Part shown: positions 1 through 8,856 of the stretch, piece after piece | Numbering within the stretch: position 1 is the first letter of the stretch | How the letters are laid out: each line of letters starts with the position of its first letter | From: Thermoanaerobaculia bacterium | GTDB lineage: Bacteria; Acidobacteriota; Thermoanaerobaculia; UBA5066 | DNA length: 64,000 nucleotides | NCBI GenBank assembly: GCA_022071945.1 | Contig: JAJVIN010000005.1 | Location: 62,001-126,000, forward strand | Direction: 5' to 3' | Program-made: the position numbers and the translations under genes | Notes under the pieces: model-generated | The model's database searches: none | The model's input: only the letters and a program-made list of their open reading frames with translations | What the model was told of the DNA's origin: nothing

Positions 1-2724
1 GAGGACGTGGCCGCGACGCTCGGCGCGATCGTCTCGGTCATAAGGACCCCTTTCGAGAAACACCTCGCCCCGGGGACCGGCGAGCGCCCGCTCGGCAAGC
101 GCTTCGTCGACGATGCCAAGGTCTCGGACCATCACGCCATTCTGCCGACGACGGTCCCGGCTCACTCCGTCACTCTCGACCGTGACGAGGAGGCCATCTA
201 CGGCCTCGTCTGCCGGCGCCTGCTGGCCGCCTGGCAGCCCGACCACATCACCTCCACGACCTCGGTGATCACCGCCGTCTCGGCGCCAGATGGCGGCCCC
301 GTCGACCGCTACCACAGCACCGGGACAATGGTCGTCGCGGCCGGCTGGAAGGCGCTCGACCCGGTGGAGAAGACGAAAAAGGACGACGACAAGGGGGAAG
401 AGCAAGTCCTCCCGCCGGGCCTGTCTCCCGGGTCCTTGCGATTCGTCCACGAGGCCGGGATTCGAGAGAAGAAAACTCGCCCGCCTCGCAGGTTCACCGA
501 GGCCTCGCTCCTGACGGCGATGGAGACCGCGGGCAAAACCCTCGACGACAAGGCCCTCTCGGACGCCATGAGGGATTCGGGGCTCGGGACACCCGCGACA
601 CGAGCCGAGATCATCGAGAACCTCATCAAGCGGCTCTATGTCGAGAGGAAAGGGAAGTCCCTGTCGGCCACGCCGAAGGGGATCTCCCTCATCGAGAAGG
701 TCCACCCCGAGGTGAAGAGCCCCGCTCTCACGGGTGACTGGGAGCTTCGCCTCAAGAGGATCCAGGAGAAGAAGGCGAGCCTCGGGGACTTCATGAACGG
801 AATCGAGGCGTTCGTGAAAAAGGTCCTCGGCGAGATGTTCGGCTCACCTTCGACATCCGGACAGCGGCGGCCGCTGCCCCCACCTTCCAACGGGCCGCTG
901 CCTCCTCCACCCATGGTCGCGACGGCGCGAAACGAGACTCCGGAAGGGCCCCGGAGCGCTCGTACAGTGGTCTCGGGACAGGACCTCGGGACCCTGCTCA
1001 GGGACCGGTTCCGCTTGCCATCGTTCCGCCCTCACCAGGAAGCGGTGTGCCGCGCCGTGACCGCGGGCAAGGACGTCCTTCTCGTCATGCCGACGGGAGC
1101 CGGGAAGTCCCTCTGCTACCAGCTGCCGGGAATCGCCCGGGGCGGAACCACCCTCGTCATCTCGCCCCTCATCGCGCTCATGGAAGACCAGGTCGCCAAG
1201 CTTCAGGAGCAGGGCTTTGTGGCCGAGCGGATTCACTCCGGCCGCGACCGGCTCTCGTCACGAAAAGTCTGCTTCGACTACCTCGAGGGAACCCTCGACT
1301 TCCTCTACATCGCTCCCGAGAGACTGAGCGTTCCCGGCTTTCCCGAGATGCTGGCCAAGCGTCCCCCGGTTCTCGTCGCGGTCGACGAGGCCCACTGCAT
1401 CTCGCAGTGGGGGCACGATTTCAGACCCGACTACCGGATGCTCAACCGCTGGCTCCCCTCGCTCCGGCCCGCCCCGGTGATCGCCCTGACGGCGACGGCC
1501 ACGCCCCGCGTGCAGGACGACATCGCCGAACAGCTCGGACTCGTCCGGCCGATCCGGTCGATCAGGGGCTTCCGCCGGGACAACATCGGGATCGAGATCA
1601 CGCGGATGGCACGCTCGGCGCGCCCGGAAGCGGTCGCGACCCTTCTCCGGGATCCCGCCAGGCGGCCTGCCATCATCTACGCGCCGTCTCGAAAGGAGGC
1701 CGACGCGCTCGCCGTCGAGCTTCGCCCGTCCTTCTCGGCCGCCGCCTACCACGCGGGGATGACGGCCCCCGAGCGCGACCGGGTACAGAACGCCTTCCTT
1801 TCGGGGCAGCTCGAGGTGATCGTCGCGACCATCGCCTTCGGCATGGGAGTCGACAAACCGGACGTCAGGACCGTGATCCACACGGGCCTCTCGGGCTCGG
1901 TCGAGGGCTACTACCAGGAGATCGGACGCGCCGGCCGCGACGGGAAGCCCTCGAGGGCCGTCCTCCTCTACTCGTGGGCCGACCGCAAGCTCCACGAGTT
2001 CTTCCACGAGCGTGACTACCCCGACGTCCTGGTTCTCCAGCAGATCTGGAGTGCGCTCGGCACCCGGGGAGCCTCGCTCGACGAGCTTCGAGAAAGCGTC
2101 CAGCTGGATCCGGAGGTCTTCGAGAAGGCCCTCGAGAAGCTGGTCCTCCACGGCGGCGCGGCGGTTCACGGCGGGGAGGCCGTGAAGGGGGGCGCGTCCT
2201 GGAAACCTTCGTACCTCCTGCAGAAGAGCGAGAAGCTCGAAAAGCTCGAGCAGATGTGCCGCCTCGCCGAGGCTCACGCCTGCCGGATGTCCCTCGTCAT
2301 GCGCCATTTCGGAGACGACGAGGATGCGGAGCGTCCCTGCGGCCAGTGCGACGTCTGCACGCCGCAGAGCTGTCTCGTCACGGCGTTCGCGCGGCCGCGG
2401 CGAGAGGAAAGCGAGATCAGCCAGAAGATCCTCGAGTCGCTCAGGCGGCGGGACAGGCAGGGATCCGGCCAGCTCTACCGCGACACCTGTTCGGAAACCG
2501 CCGAAAGGAAAGCCTTCGAGCGCGTTCTCAGGAGTCTCGCCCGCGCCGGACTCGTCGACGTTCGCGAGGACTCGTTCCAGAAAGACGGCGAGACGATAGT
2601 CTTCCATCGCGTCACCCTCACGCCGGCAGGCTACCGGGCCAACCCGCAGGTCTCGATCCTCATCGAGCGGGATGAGGAAGAGCGGCCGCGGAAGAGAGCC
2701 CGGAACGCCCGAAAGAAGAAGTGA
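1..2724 (+). CDS. DNA topoisomerase III - RecQ helicase fusion (5'-truncated by window edge)
   Basis: The frame is open to base 1, so the N-terminus lies outside the window; 907 residues are visible. The first ~290 residues match the C-terminal part of type IA topoisomerase III, including a KVSDHHAILPT block (bases ~115-150) and a GLGTPATRAEII block. The active-site tyrosine should lie just upstream of the window. After a Pro-rich linker comes a complete RecQ core: MPTGAGKS Walker A near base 1087, VDEAHCISQWGH near 1381, an EIGRAGRDG motif VI, and a RecQ zinc site (Cys near 2281, then CGQCDVC near 2338). A winged-helix-like tail and a basic Arg/Lys C-terminus follow. RecQ and topoisomerase III normally act as separate partners that resolve recombination intermediates; here they share one chain. 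The stop is 23 nt before the next start. Confidence 0.93.
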   Translation, partial: EDVAATLGAIVSVIRTPFEKHLAPGTGERPLGKRFVDDAKVSDHHAILPTTVPAHSVTLDRDEEAIYGLVCRRLLAAWQPDHITSTTSVITAVSAPDGGPVDRYHSTGTMVVAAGWKALDPVEKTKKDDDKGEEQVLPPGLSPGSLRFVHEAGIREKKTRPPRRFTEASLLTAMETAGKTLDDKALSDAMRDSGLGTPATRAEIIENLIKRLYVERKGKSLSATPKGISLIEKVHPEVKSPALTGDWELRLKRIQEKKASLGDFMNGIEAFVKKVLGEMFGSPSTSGQRRPLPPPSNGPLPPPPMVATARNETPEGPRSARTVVSGQDLGTLLRDRFRLPSFRPHQEAVCRAVTAGKDVLLVMPTGAGKSLCYQLPGIARGGTTLVISPLIALMEDQVAKLQEQGFVAERIHSGRDRLSSRKVCFDYLEGTLDFLYIAPERLSVPGFPEMLAKRPPVLVAVDEAHCISQWGHDFRPDYRMLNRWLPSLRPAPVIALTATATPRVQDDIAEQLGLVRPIRSIRGFRRDNIGIEITRMARSARPEAVATLLRDPARRPAIIYAPSRKEADALAVELRPSFSAAAYHAGMTAPERDRVQNAFLSGQLEVIVATIAFGMGVDKPDVRTVIHTGLSGSVEGYYQEIGRAGRDGKPSRAVLLYSWADRKLHEFFHERDYPDVLVLQQIWSALGTRGASLDELRESVQLDPEVFEKALEKLVLHGGAAVHGGEAVKGGASWKPSYLLQKSEKLEKLEQMCRLAEAHACRMSLVMRHFGDDEDAERPCGQCDVCTPQSCLVTAFARPRREESEISQKILESLRRRDRQGSGQLYRDTCSETAERKAFERVLRSLARAGLVDVREDSFQKDGETIVFHRVTLTPAGYRANPQVSILIERDEEERPRKRARNARKKK

Positions 2725-2747
2725 GGGGGCTTCAGGGAGAGATGCAC

Positions 2748-3518
2748 ATGTTCACGAGAGCCATCGTCCGGCCGCCCTCATCGACCTTCGCAGACGGCTT
2801 GACCTCTTCCGCGCTGGGCCGCCCCGTCGTCGCGCTCGCCCTCGCGCAGCACGAGGCCTATTGCAGGGCGCTGGAAGAGTGCGGCCTCTCGCTCGTGCGG
2901 CTGCCGGCCGACGAGGGGTATCCCGATTCCACCTTCGTGGAGGACACCGCCGTCCTCACGCCGGCCCTGGCCATCCTCACGCGTCCGGGCGCGCCGAGCC
3001 GCCAGGGAGAAGTCGAGGCGATCGCCTCCGAGATCGTCAGGCACTTCCCGGCAACCGCGGAGATCGCGGAGCCCGGGACTCTCGACGGCGGAGACATCTG
3101 CGAGGCAGGCTCTCACTTCTTCATCGGGATCTCGGAGAGAACCAACGAGGAAGGAGCCCGTCAACTCGGGTTCCTGCTCTCCCGGGAAGGATTCACCGTC
3201 TCCATGGTCGATATCCGTGAGGTTCGATCGCTCCTTCACCTCAAGAGCGGGATTGCCTGGCTCGGAGGGCGACGCCTCGCCGTCATCCGGGAGTTGGCGA
3301 GCCACGCGGCGTTCCACGGATGGGAAGTCGTGATCGTTCCCGACGGCGAGGAGTACGCCGCCAACTGCGTCGCCATCAACGGCCGCCTCCTGATCTCCTC
3401 GGGCTTTCCCCACTTTGAAAGCCTCTTGAAAGACCTCGGCCTCCGTGTCCTCGCGCTCGACATGACCGAGTTCCGGAAGATGGACGGAGGGCTCAGCTGC
3501 CTCTCGCTGAGATTCTGA
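2748..3518 (+). CDS. Dimethylarginine dimethylaminohydrolase (DDAH)-like guanidino hydrolase
   Basis: A 256-residue cytosolic protein of the amidinotransferase/deiminase fold, about the normal DDAH length. Visible family marks are an N-terminal FTRAIVR block, DSTFVEDTAVL, a LDGGDIC turn, HLKSG with the catalytic His at about residue 164, and GGLSCLSLRF with the nucleophilic Cys at about residue 251, matching the spacing of known DDAH enzymes. The expected reaction is hydrolysis of methylated arginine (or a similar guanidine) to citrulline and an amine. I chose the ATG at 2748 because an AGGGAGA ribosome site precedes it by about 8 nt; an in-frame GTG at 2721 overlaps the upstream stop but lacks this site. 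The exact substrate (dimethylarginine versus arginine) cannot be settled from sequence. Confidence 0.85.
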   Translation: MFTRAIVRPPSSTFADGLTSSALGRPVVALALAQHEAYCRALEECGLSLVRLPADEGYPDSTFVEDTAVLTPALAILTRPGAPSRQGEVEAIASEIVRHFPATAEIAEPGTLDGGDICEAGSHFFIGISERTNEEGARQLGFLLSREGFTVSMVDIREVRSLLHLKSGIAWLGGRRLAVIRELASHAAFHGWEVVIVPDGEEYAANCVAINGRLLISSGFPHFESLLKDLGLRVLALDMTEFRKMDGGLSCLSLRF

Positions 3519-3527
3519 CCCTGGGCG

Positions 3528-5858
3528 TCAGCTCGCTTTCTTCTTCTTGATCACGCGGAAGAGGTTGCTGAAGGTATCCGTCCACAGGACGGACTCTTTC
3601 GCTGGCTCCCAGCCGTGCGCGGCCGCCAGCATCACGGAATGCTCGAGAAAGGCGCCCCGTGTCAGGAGGATCCAGTCTGACGACCAGACCATGTCTCCTT
3701 CCTGACTGGAGTCGATCCGCGCCATCTTCAATTCGAGCCGTTTGGCCTGGGCCGCGATGACGGGCTCGAGCTCGAGGAACCTGTTCGAGACGTGGACGGC
3801 AAGGACGCCGTCCGGCGTCCGGACGTGTTTGAGATAGACGTCGAACGCCTCCGAGGTCAGGAGGTGAACGGGGATCGAGTCGCTCGAGAAGGCGTCGAGG
3901 GCCAGGACGTCGAAATCCTGGGCCTCTTCACGTTCGAGCGAGAGTCGAGCGTCTCCCAGGATCACCATGTAGGTTCCCTTGCAGTTCGCCAGGTACTTGA
4001 ACAGCGGCTTTTTCCCCGTCGAGAGTTCGAGAACGGCGGGGTTGATCTCGTAGAAGCGGTACGCGTCGCCGGGCCGCGCGAACGCTGCGATCGTCCCGAC
4101 CCCGAGTCCGACGAGCCCCGCCTTCACGGGCCGCTCGTCCCTTCGGGGGTGGTAGCGCAGGGCCAGGCCCACGCCGCTCCTCTCGCCGTAGTAGCTCGTT
4201 GGCTGCGAGACTCTTTCGGGATCCATCGGCTGGATGCCATGGGTGATGCGGCCGTGGCGGAGCGCGAGGTAGCTCGTCGAAAGCGAGGTCCCCGGGTTCG
4301 GGATCACGCGAAGGAGACCAAAGAAGTTTCGCGAAACGTAGAGCGCTTCGCGCGCTTCCTTGACCGCGTTGAAATGCAGGGCGAAGGCGACCTCGGCGAT
4401 GAAGAGAATCGAGGCGGCCAGTCTCCATGTGGCGCTCTCGATGGCGACCCCGGCCCGTCGCGCCCCCAGGACGATGGCGAGAAACGCGATGCCGAGCGCG
4501 GCACCGGCCACCCCGAGGCTGAGCCCGACGGGCTTCGGGATCCATGCCGGAACTTCATCCTGGACGGCGATCGCGATGAGGGGCGACCCGAGCAGCACCG
4601 CCAGGGAATAGGGCCAGAACTTGGTCTTCCAGAACCAGCTCTCGCGGTCGCGCACGACCACGGCGAAGACCACGAGGAGGGCGAGCAGGATGCCGAAGGG
4701 CAACTCCCACAGACCCAGGAAGAACCTCGGAGCCACGACCCCGTTGAAGACCCCGCCAAACGCCCCTCCGGCCGCCAGGACGAGGTAGAAGAGCGTCAAG
4801 CGCGAGGGATGGGGTTTTGCCCGGACGAGCTCACCGTGACAGACCGATCCGAAAACGAAGAGAGCTCCGGAAAGGATGACGATCTGCCAGACGACTCCGA
4901 TCCCGACTCCCGCCCGGATCGTCAGGGTCGAGCCGGCCGCCGAGACGAGAAACAGCACCGCGAACAGTCCCCGTCGATAGAACCCCTCGTACTCGAAGCA
5001 GAGGATGAAGGTGACGAGGTAGATCGTCAACGGGATGACCCACAGGAACGGGATGACGGCGACCTCCTGCGTCAGCTGGCTCGTGATGGCGAGGAGGAGG
5101 ATCGAGGGAACGGCCGCCAGGAGGAACCAGAACAAGATGTCTTGCGGCCGCACCCTGAGAGGAGGTTCCGGCAAGGAGGTCCGTTGCACGAGCGGTCCCC
5201 GCTCAGACGGCCGCCCCGCCCGCCACGCCGCGGCCGCGCACCCTGTCAGATAGAACAGGAAGAGGCCAGCCCAGAGCTGCCCCTGACGCGGAAGCGTCAG
5301 GAACGGCTCGACCGCGAAGGGGTACGAGAGGAGCCCGAGGAGCGAACCGGCATTCGAGAGGGCATAGAGCGGATAGGGTGACCGTTCGGGGTGGACCCGC
5401 GAGGACCACGCTTGCAGGAGTGGGCTCGTCGCCGAAAGGACGAGGAACGGTAATCCGATGACCGAGGTCAGGAGAAGAAGGATCGAGGATACGGGTTCCG
5501 CGCCCGGTGCCGGAGCAAACGATGCCGGCGGTGTCAGCGGAGAGGACCAGATGAAAAGGCGATACGCAGACAGACCTCCCACTAACCCGATGATGGCGAG
5601 ATGGAGGGCCCGTTGCCGGCCGGCCCCCGCGAGGCGCACGAGGCCATGAGCGTAGCCATAGCCCAAGAGCAATCCGGTCTGGAAGAAGAGCATGCAGGCG
5701 GTCCACGCCGCGGGGGCCCCTCCGAACCAGGGCAAGACGAGCTTTCCGAGAATGAACTGAACCTGAAAGAGCAGGAACGCCCCGAGCCCGATCGTGAGGG
5801 GAAAGAGCCAGCTCAGGGCACCATCAGGGGCTCGCCTGTCGTGCTCATTTGGCGCCAC
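3528..5858 (-). CDS. Fused membrane (MFS-like) / spermidine synthase-like protein
   Basis: A 776-residue protein. The N-terminal ~500 residues form many hydrophobic segments. The C-terminal ~250 residues are a spermidine-synthase-like methyltransferase fold, with a VGLGVGTIAAF nucleotide-binding loop, a YEINP acidic residue after strand 2, and ALDAFSSDSIPVHLLT as the catalytic-loop equivalent. This fused architecture is common in Acidobacteriota and Myxococcota, but its substrate has not been established; aminopropyl transfer is only an inference from the fold. The start is a GTG, 15 nt from the stop of the upstream gene on the same strand, so the two may be cotranscribed. The C-terminus ends in a run of lysines. 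Confidence 0.82.
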   Translation of the reverse strand: MAPNEHDRRAPDGALSWLFPLTIGLGAFLLFQVQFILGKLVLPWFGGAPAAWTACMLFFQTGLLLGYGYAHGLVRLAGAGRQRALHLAIIGLVGGLSAYRLFIWSSPLTPPASFAPAPGAEPVSSILLLLTSVIGLPFLVLSATSPLLQAWSSRVHPERSPYPLYALSNAGSLLGLLSYPFAVEPFLTLPRQGQLWAGLFLFYLTGCAAAAWRAGRPSERGPLVQRTSLPEPPLRVRPQDILFWFLLAAVPSILLLAITSQLTQEVAVIPFLWVIPLTIYLVTFILCFEYEGFYRRGLFAVLFLVSAAGSTLTIRAGVGIGVVWQIVILSGALFVFGSVCHGELVRAKPHPSRLTLFYLVLAAGGAFGGVFNGVVAPRFFLGLWELPFGILLALLVVFAVVVRDRESWFWKTKFWPYSLAVLLGSPLIAIAVQDEVPAWIPKPVGLSLGVAGAALGIAFLAIVLGARRAGVAIESATWRLAASILFIAEVAFALHFNAVKEAREALYVSRNFFGLLRVIPNPGTSLSTSYLALRHGRITHGIQPMDPERVSQPTSYYGERSGVGLALRYHPRRDERPVKAGLVGLGVGTIAAFARPGDAYRFYEINPAVLELSTGKKPLFKYLANCKGTYMVILGDARLSLEREEAQDFDVLALDAFSSDSIPVHLLTSEAFDVYLKHVRTPDGVLAVHVSNRFLELEPVIAAQAKRLELKMARIDSSQEGDMVWSSDWILLTRGAFLEHSVMLAAAHGWEPAKESVLWTDTFSNLFRVIKKKKAS

Positions 5859-5873
5859 GCCTGAAAGCTCCGG

Positions 5874-8441
5874 CTACTCGGCTCTCACGAATGTCGGATC
5901 TTGAGAGGTGTTGTCGATCACGGTGATGTACGCATCGAACGGTTCGAGCCCGTCCAACCGCTCGATCACCGCCGTGTACCCGTCCCCCGCCGCCGAGAAG
6001 TTTCGGGAGAGGATCTGGTTCCACTGGTGGAGCTGTCCCGGCAGCAAGGACTTGACGAGGGGCTCCCCCACTTGCTTTCCCGAGCGGTCGAAGATGGTGA
6101 CGGAGAGCTGGACCGGCGCCTTCGGATCGGTCCGGGTCGGCCCGAGGTTGACGATCGCGAGGTTCGTTCTGAACCGCGAGTCTTCCTTCAACCCGAGGAT
6201 TCGTTTCTTCCACTGGGCGCGGGCGTAGTACGGGTCGAGCCCGGTCATTCCGAGACCCATTCCATTCGAGGCGACGGTGCGCGACGAGGCGAATCCGAAC
6301 CCGAAGTCGCGGAACTGGATCCGGACGGGTCCGAAGTCATCCCGCTCGACCGAAGACGGGTCGAGCTTGCGGAAGAAATCGACGACGTTGGGGTAAAAGA
6401 CGCCCCTGTCTCGGCCGAGGTTCAGGACGTGCTTGACCTCCTTGCCGGTCACCGCCGAGGTGAACGTCAGGTCCGCAGTCGTGTCGAACCCCGCCGTGTT
6501 GGTGATGGCGCACTCGGACGTCCAGCGGGTCCCGGCTCCGTCGGCATCCGAGACGGCCGAGAGGCTGACGGTGTTCGAGGTCCCGACCGCGGAGGCTCGT
6601 ATGAAGACGAAGTCCTGGATTTGACTGTCGATGACGGTCGCGTAGGCGTCATAGGCGGCCTGACCGGTCGAGAAGGGTTGAAACAGGACCGAGAACGACT
6701 CCCCGTTCAGGTCTCCGAACCCGGCGAGGGGGGAGTTCAGTTGCCGCAGCTCGTGGGGCGGAATGGAGAGCGTCGCGCTGCCGGCCGGTCGACCGGTCGC
6801 GTCATCGAAGAAGTCCACCGAGACGTCGAGGACGGGGCACTCACCCGCAAATCCGCAGAGATTCGCGACGGCGACGTTGGTGCGGTACCGGCCGGTGTTC
6901 TTCAGACCGTTCAGGGAACGGCGGAACACGAACGCTTCCGCCGCCGGGTCGAGCGATGTCAGGCCGAGGCCCGTCGTGGCTCCCCCGGGCAGGCTCGAGT
7001 AGACACGCGCCTGAGCCCGGCCGGTGCCGTTCCTGAAGTCGGCGGAGAGCGTTCCGGCCACGTCGCCCTCGGGAAAGCTCGCGCCAGCATCACGAAAAGT
7101 CCGGATGACGTTTGGAAAGACCGTCGACCCTCCCACGGGAACATCGATCAGCATGGTGTACGTCTTCCCGCCTGACAGAGTCAGGGTCAGCTTGACCTCC
7201 CGTGCCGCATCCAGGTTCGTCACGGTGAGCTCGGAGAAGAAGTTGTTGACAGGATCCGCCGGGCGAACCTCCACGACCGCCGGGAGGAAGGCCCGGGTGG
7301 CGAAATCCTCGCCGGGGGCGAGGGGCCGCCACCACTGGATGGGCCGCTGGCCGGTCAGGAACTCTCCGGCCGCCCCTCCCCAGATGAGGGAGTTGTAGGG
7401 GCTCGCGGAGCTGACGAAGAGCTGCCGTCCATCCTCGTCCGGGACGTAGAAGACCCGTTCCTGAAACGCCAGGGTCTCTTCCGCGGGCACCACGGTCGCC
7501 AGGGTCTGAACGGGATCGGCCGTTTCGGGCAGGATCGGCGTCGAGGAGGGCTCGGGCAGGATCTCGCTCCCGAGGCTCCTCAACCGCGCCACGTCGTTCA
7601 GAAGAACGTGGGGACCCAAGTAGGAAGCGAGGGCGACGAAGGGCCCGGCAGCCCGCATTCCGGCCCAGGGGTCCCCGGAATAGCGAGAGAGCGTGAACGG
7701 GAACAGGGACTTTTCCCTCGTCTCCGGCCTGAAACGGATGAGGCGCTCTCGCGAGGATGGCACCGCCCAAACGTCGCCGTTCGGGAGGATCGCGGCTCTG
7801 GAGAACGCGGCCCCGGCCGTTTCGTACCGGAGGAGAGTCCGGTCGGCGAGCCTGAGGGCCAGGATGGAACCGTCATCGGACTCGAGCCAGACGCGGCCCG
7901 AGGCGTCTGGTCCGGCCGCGGCACTCAGGAAGCGCGGCAGCTCCAGAATCAGGAGTTTCGACTGGGAGAGGACGGCGGCCTTGCCCGAACCGAAGACCCA
8001 CGGCTCCCCCGCTGCATCCAGTGTCAGGCGGGCCACCCGGAAGGGGATCAGTGTCCTCACGACCTCGCCAGATGACGGGGTGAGCCGGTAGAGGAATCCG
8101 GCGGCCCCGCCAGACTGGTAGCCCAGAGCCCAGGCGATTGCGCGGGCCGGATCCCACTTCACCGCGAGCGGGAAGACCTCGACCCCCGAGCCATCGTCGA
8201 TCCTCCACCGCGTAAGCGCTCCCGAGGGAGAAAGACGCACCGCCGAGTCCTCGCCGTACCCGCCCTCGGCAACCCAGAAGGCCCCCTCCGGCCCCGCCTC
8301 GCGGTCGCCCTCCATCCCCTCGAACGCCGAGGCGGAAAAGGACCGGACGCGAAACGCCTGGCCCGACGCCTGCGCGAGACTTGCGGAGACGAGTGTGAAG
8401 AGAGTGACCACCGTCAGGCAGCGCGGGATTCCCGAACGCAT
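5874..8441 (-). CDS. Large secreted propeller-like protein with internal duplication
   Basis: An 855-residue protein with a Sec signal peptide (hydrophobic stretch ending near AQASG). Residues ~30-270 read like a Vgb/NHL-type beta-propeller: repeated short strands with GxVW and G-D-V-W turns. The C-terminal half holds two related blocks of about 200 residues, each with an RFRTN(V/L)A(I/V)(V/A)NL strand, a Gly-rich segment, an L-P-x-x-(E/Q)-L-x-Q-x-N segment and a T-V-I-D-x-x-(I/T)-Q-D ending, so this part is an internal tandem duplication. Function is unknown; an extracellular or periplasmic surface role is likely. ATG 8441 is preferred over the in-frame ATG at 8453 because the GGGAGG just upstream is a good ribosome site. 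I do not recognise a named family for the repeat. Confidence 0.75.
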   Translation of the reverse strand: MRSGIPRCLTVVTLFTLVSASLAQASGQAFRVRSFSASAFEGMEGDREAGPEGAFWVAEGGYGEDSAVRLSPSGALTRWRIDDGSGVEVFPLAVKWDPARAIAWALGYQSGGAAGFLYRLTPSSGEVVRTLIPFRVARLTLDAAGEPWVFGSGKAAVLSQSKLLILELPRFLSAAAGPDASGRVWLESDDGSILALRLADRTLLRYETAGAAFSRAAILPNGDVWAVPSSRERLIRFRPETREKSLFPFTLSRYSGDPWAGMRAAGPFVALASYLGPHVLLNDVARLRSLGSEILPEPSSTPILPETADPVQTLATVVPAEETLAFQERVFYVPDEDGRQLFVSSASPYNSLIWGGAAGEFLTGQRPIQWWRPLAPGEDFATRAFLPAVVEVRPADPVNNFFSELTVTNLDAAREVKLTLTLSGGKTYTMLIDVPVGGSTVFPNVIRTFRDAGASFPEGDVAGTLSADFRNGTGRAQARVYSSLPGGATTGLGLTSLDPAAEAFVFRRSLNGLKNTGRYRTNVAVANLCGFAGECPVLDVSVDFFDDATGRPAGSATLSIPPHELRQLNSPLAGFGDLNGESFSVLFQPFSTGQAAYDAYATVIDSQIQDFVFIRASAVGTSNTVSLSAVSDADGAGTRWTSECAITNTAGFDTTADLTFTSAVTGKEVKHVLNLGRDRGVFYPNVVDFFRKLDPSSVERDDFGPVRIQFRDFGFGFASSRTVASNGMGLGMTGLDPYYARAQWKKRILGLKEDSRFRTNLAIVNLGPTRTDPKAPVQLSVTIFDRSGKQVGEPLVKSLLPGQLHQWNQILSRNFSAAGDGYTAVIERLDGLEPFDAYITVIDNTSQDPTFVRAE

Positions 8442-8555
8442 GCGACCTCCCATTGGGGTTCCGAGAGCAGATCAAGCAGTCTAGCAGGGCCGGGCGCGAG
8501 GGGTCTCCCCCGCCAGTTGCTAGCATTGATGAATTACCTGGGAGGAGTGCGCGCA

Positions 8556-8801
8556 ATGTCAGAAGACGATCTGAAGGCCGAACTCGAGCGTCTGAAGGCC
8601 GAGAACGAGAACCTCAAGCGAGCCCGGAGCAAGGGCCTTTCGATGAAGATCAGCGAGAAGGGGGCCCTTTCCGTTTACGGGCTCGGGAGATTCCCCGTCA
8701 CCCTTTACAAGGAGCAGTGGATTCGCCTGCTCGACTCGGCGGACGACGTGCGGAGCTTCATCGCGGAAAACGCGGAAGGCCTGAAGTCCAAGGGGGCGTG
8801 A
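8556..8801 (+). CDS. Small conserved protein with N-terminal coiled coil
   Basis: An 81-residue cytosolic protein. Residues 1-25 form a charged leucine-heptad helix (SEDDLKAELERLKAE), followed by a basic patch and a compact domain with the block ALSVYGLGRFPVTLY. I recall similar short proteins of unknown function in several high-G+C phyla, so this is probably a conserved family rather than a chance frame. ATG 8556 is used because GGGAGG precedes it by about 10 nt; an upstream in-frame ATG at 8532 lacks such a site. A TAGCAT -10-like hexamer lies at 8521. It stands alone between divergent and convergent neighbours, so context gives no clue to function. Confidence 0.7.
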   Translation: MSEDDLKAELERLKAENENLKRARSKGLSMKISEKGALSVYGLGRFPVTLYKEQWIRLLDSADDVRSFIAENAEGLKSKGA

Positions 8802-8815
8802 GCCCCGAGAAATCT

Positions 8816-8843
8816 CGTGGGCGCGCCCTCGAGCGCGCCCACG
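8816..8843. terminator. Perfect 11-bp hairpin between convergent genes
   Basis: CGTGGGCGCGC and its exact reverse complement flank a 6-nt loop, between a plus-strand and a minus-strand stop. No T-run follows on either strand, so this is a candidate bidirectional terminator only. Confidence 0.45.
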
Positions 8844-8856
8844 AAGTCCTCCCCGG

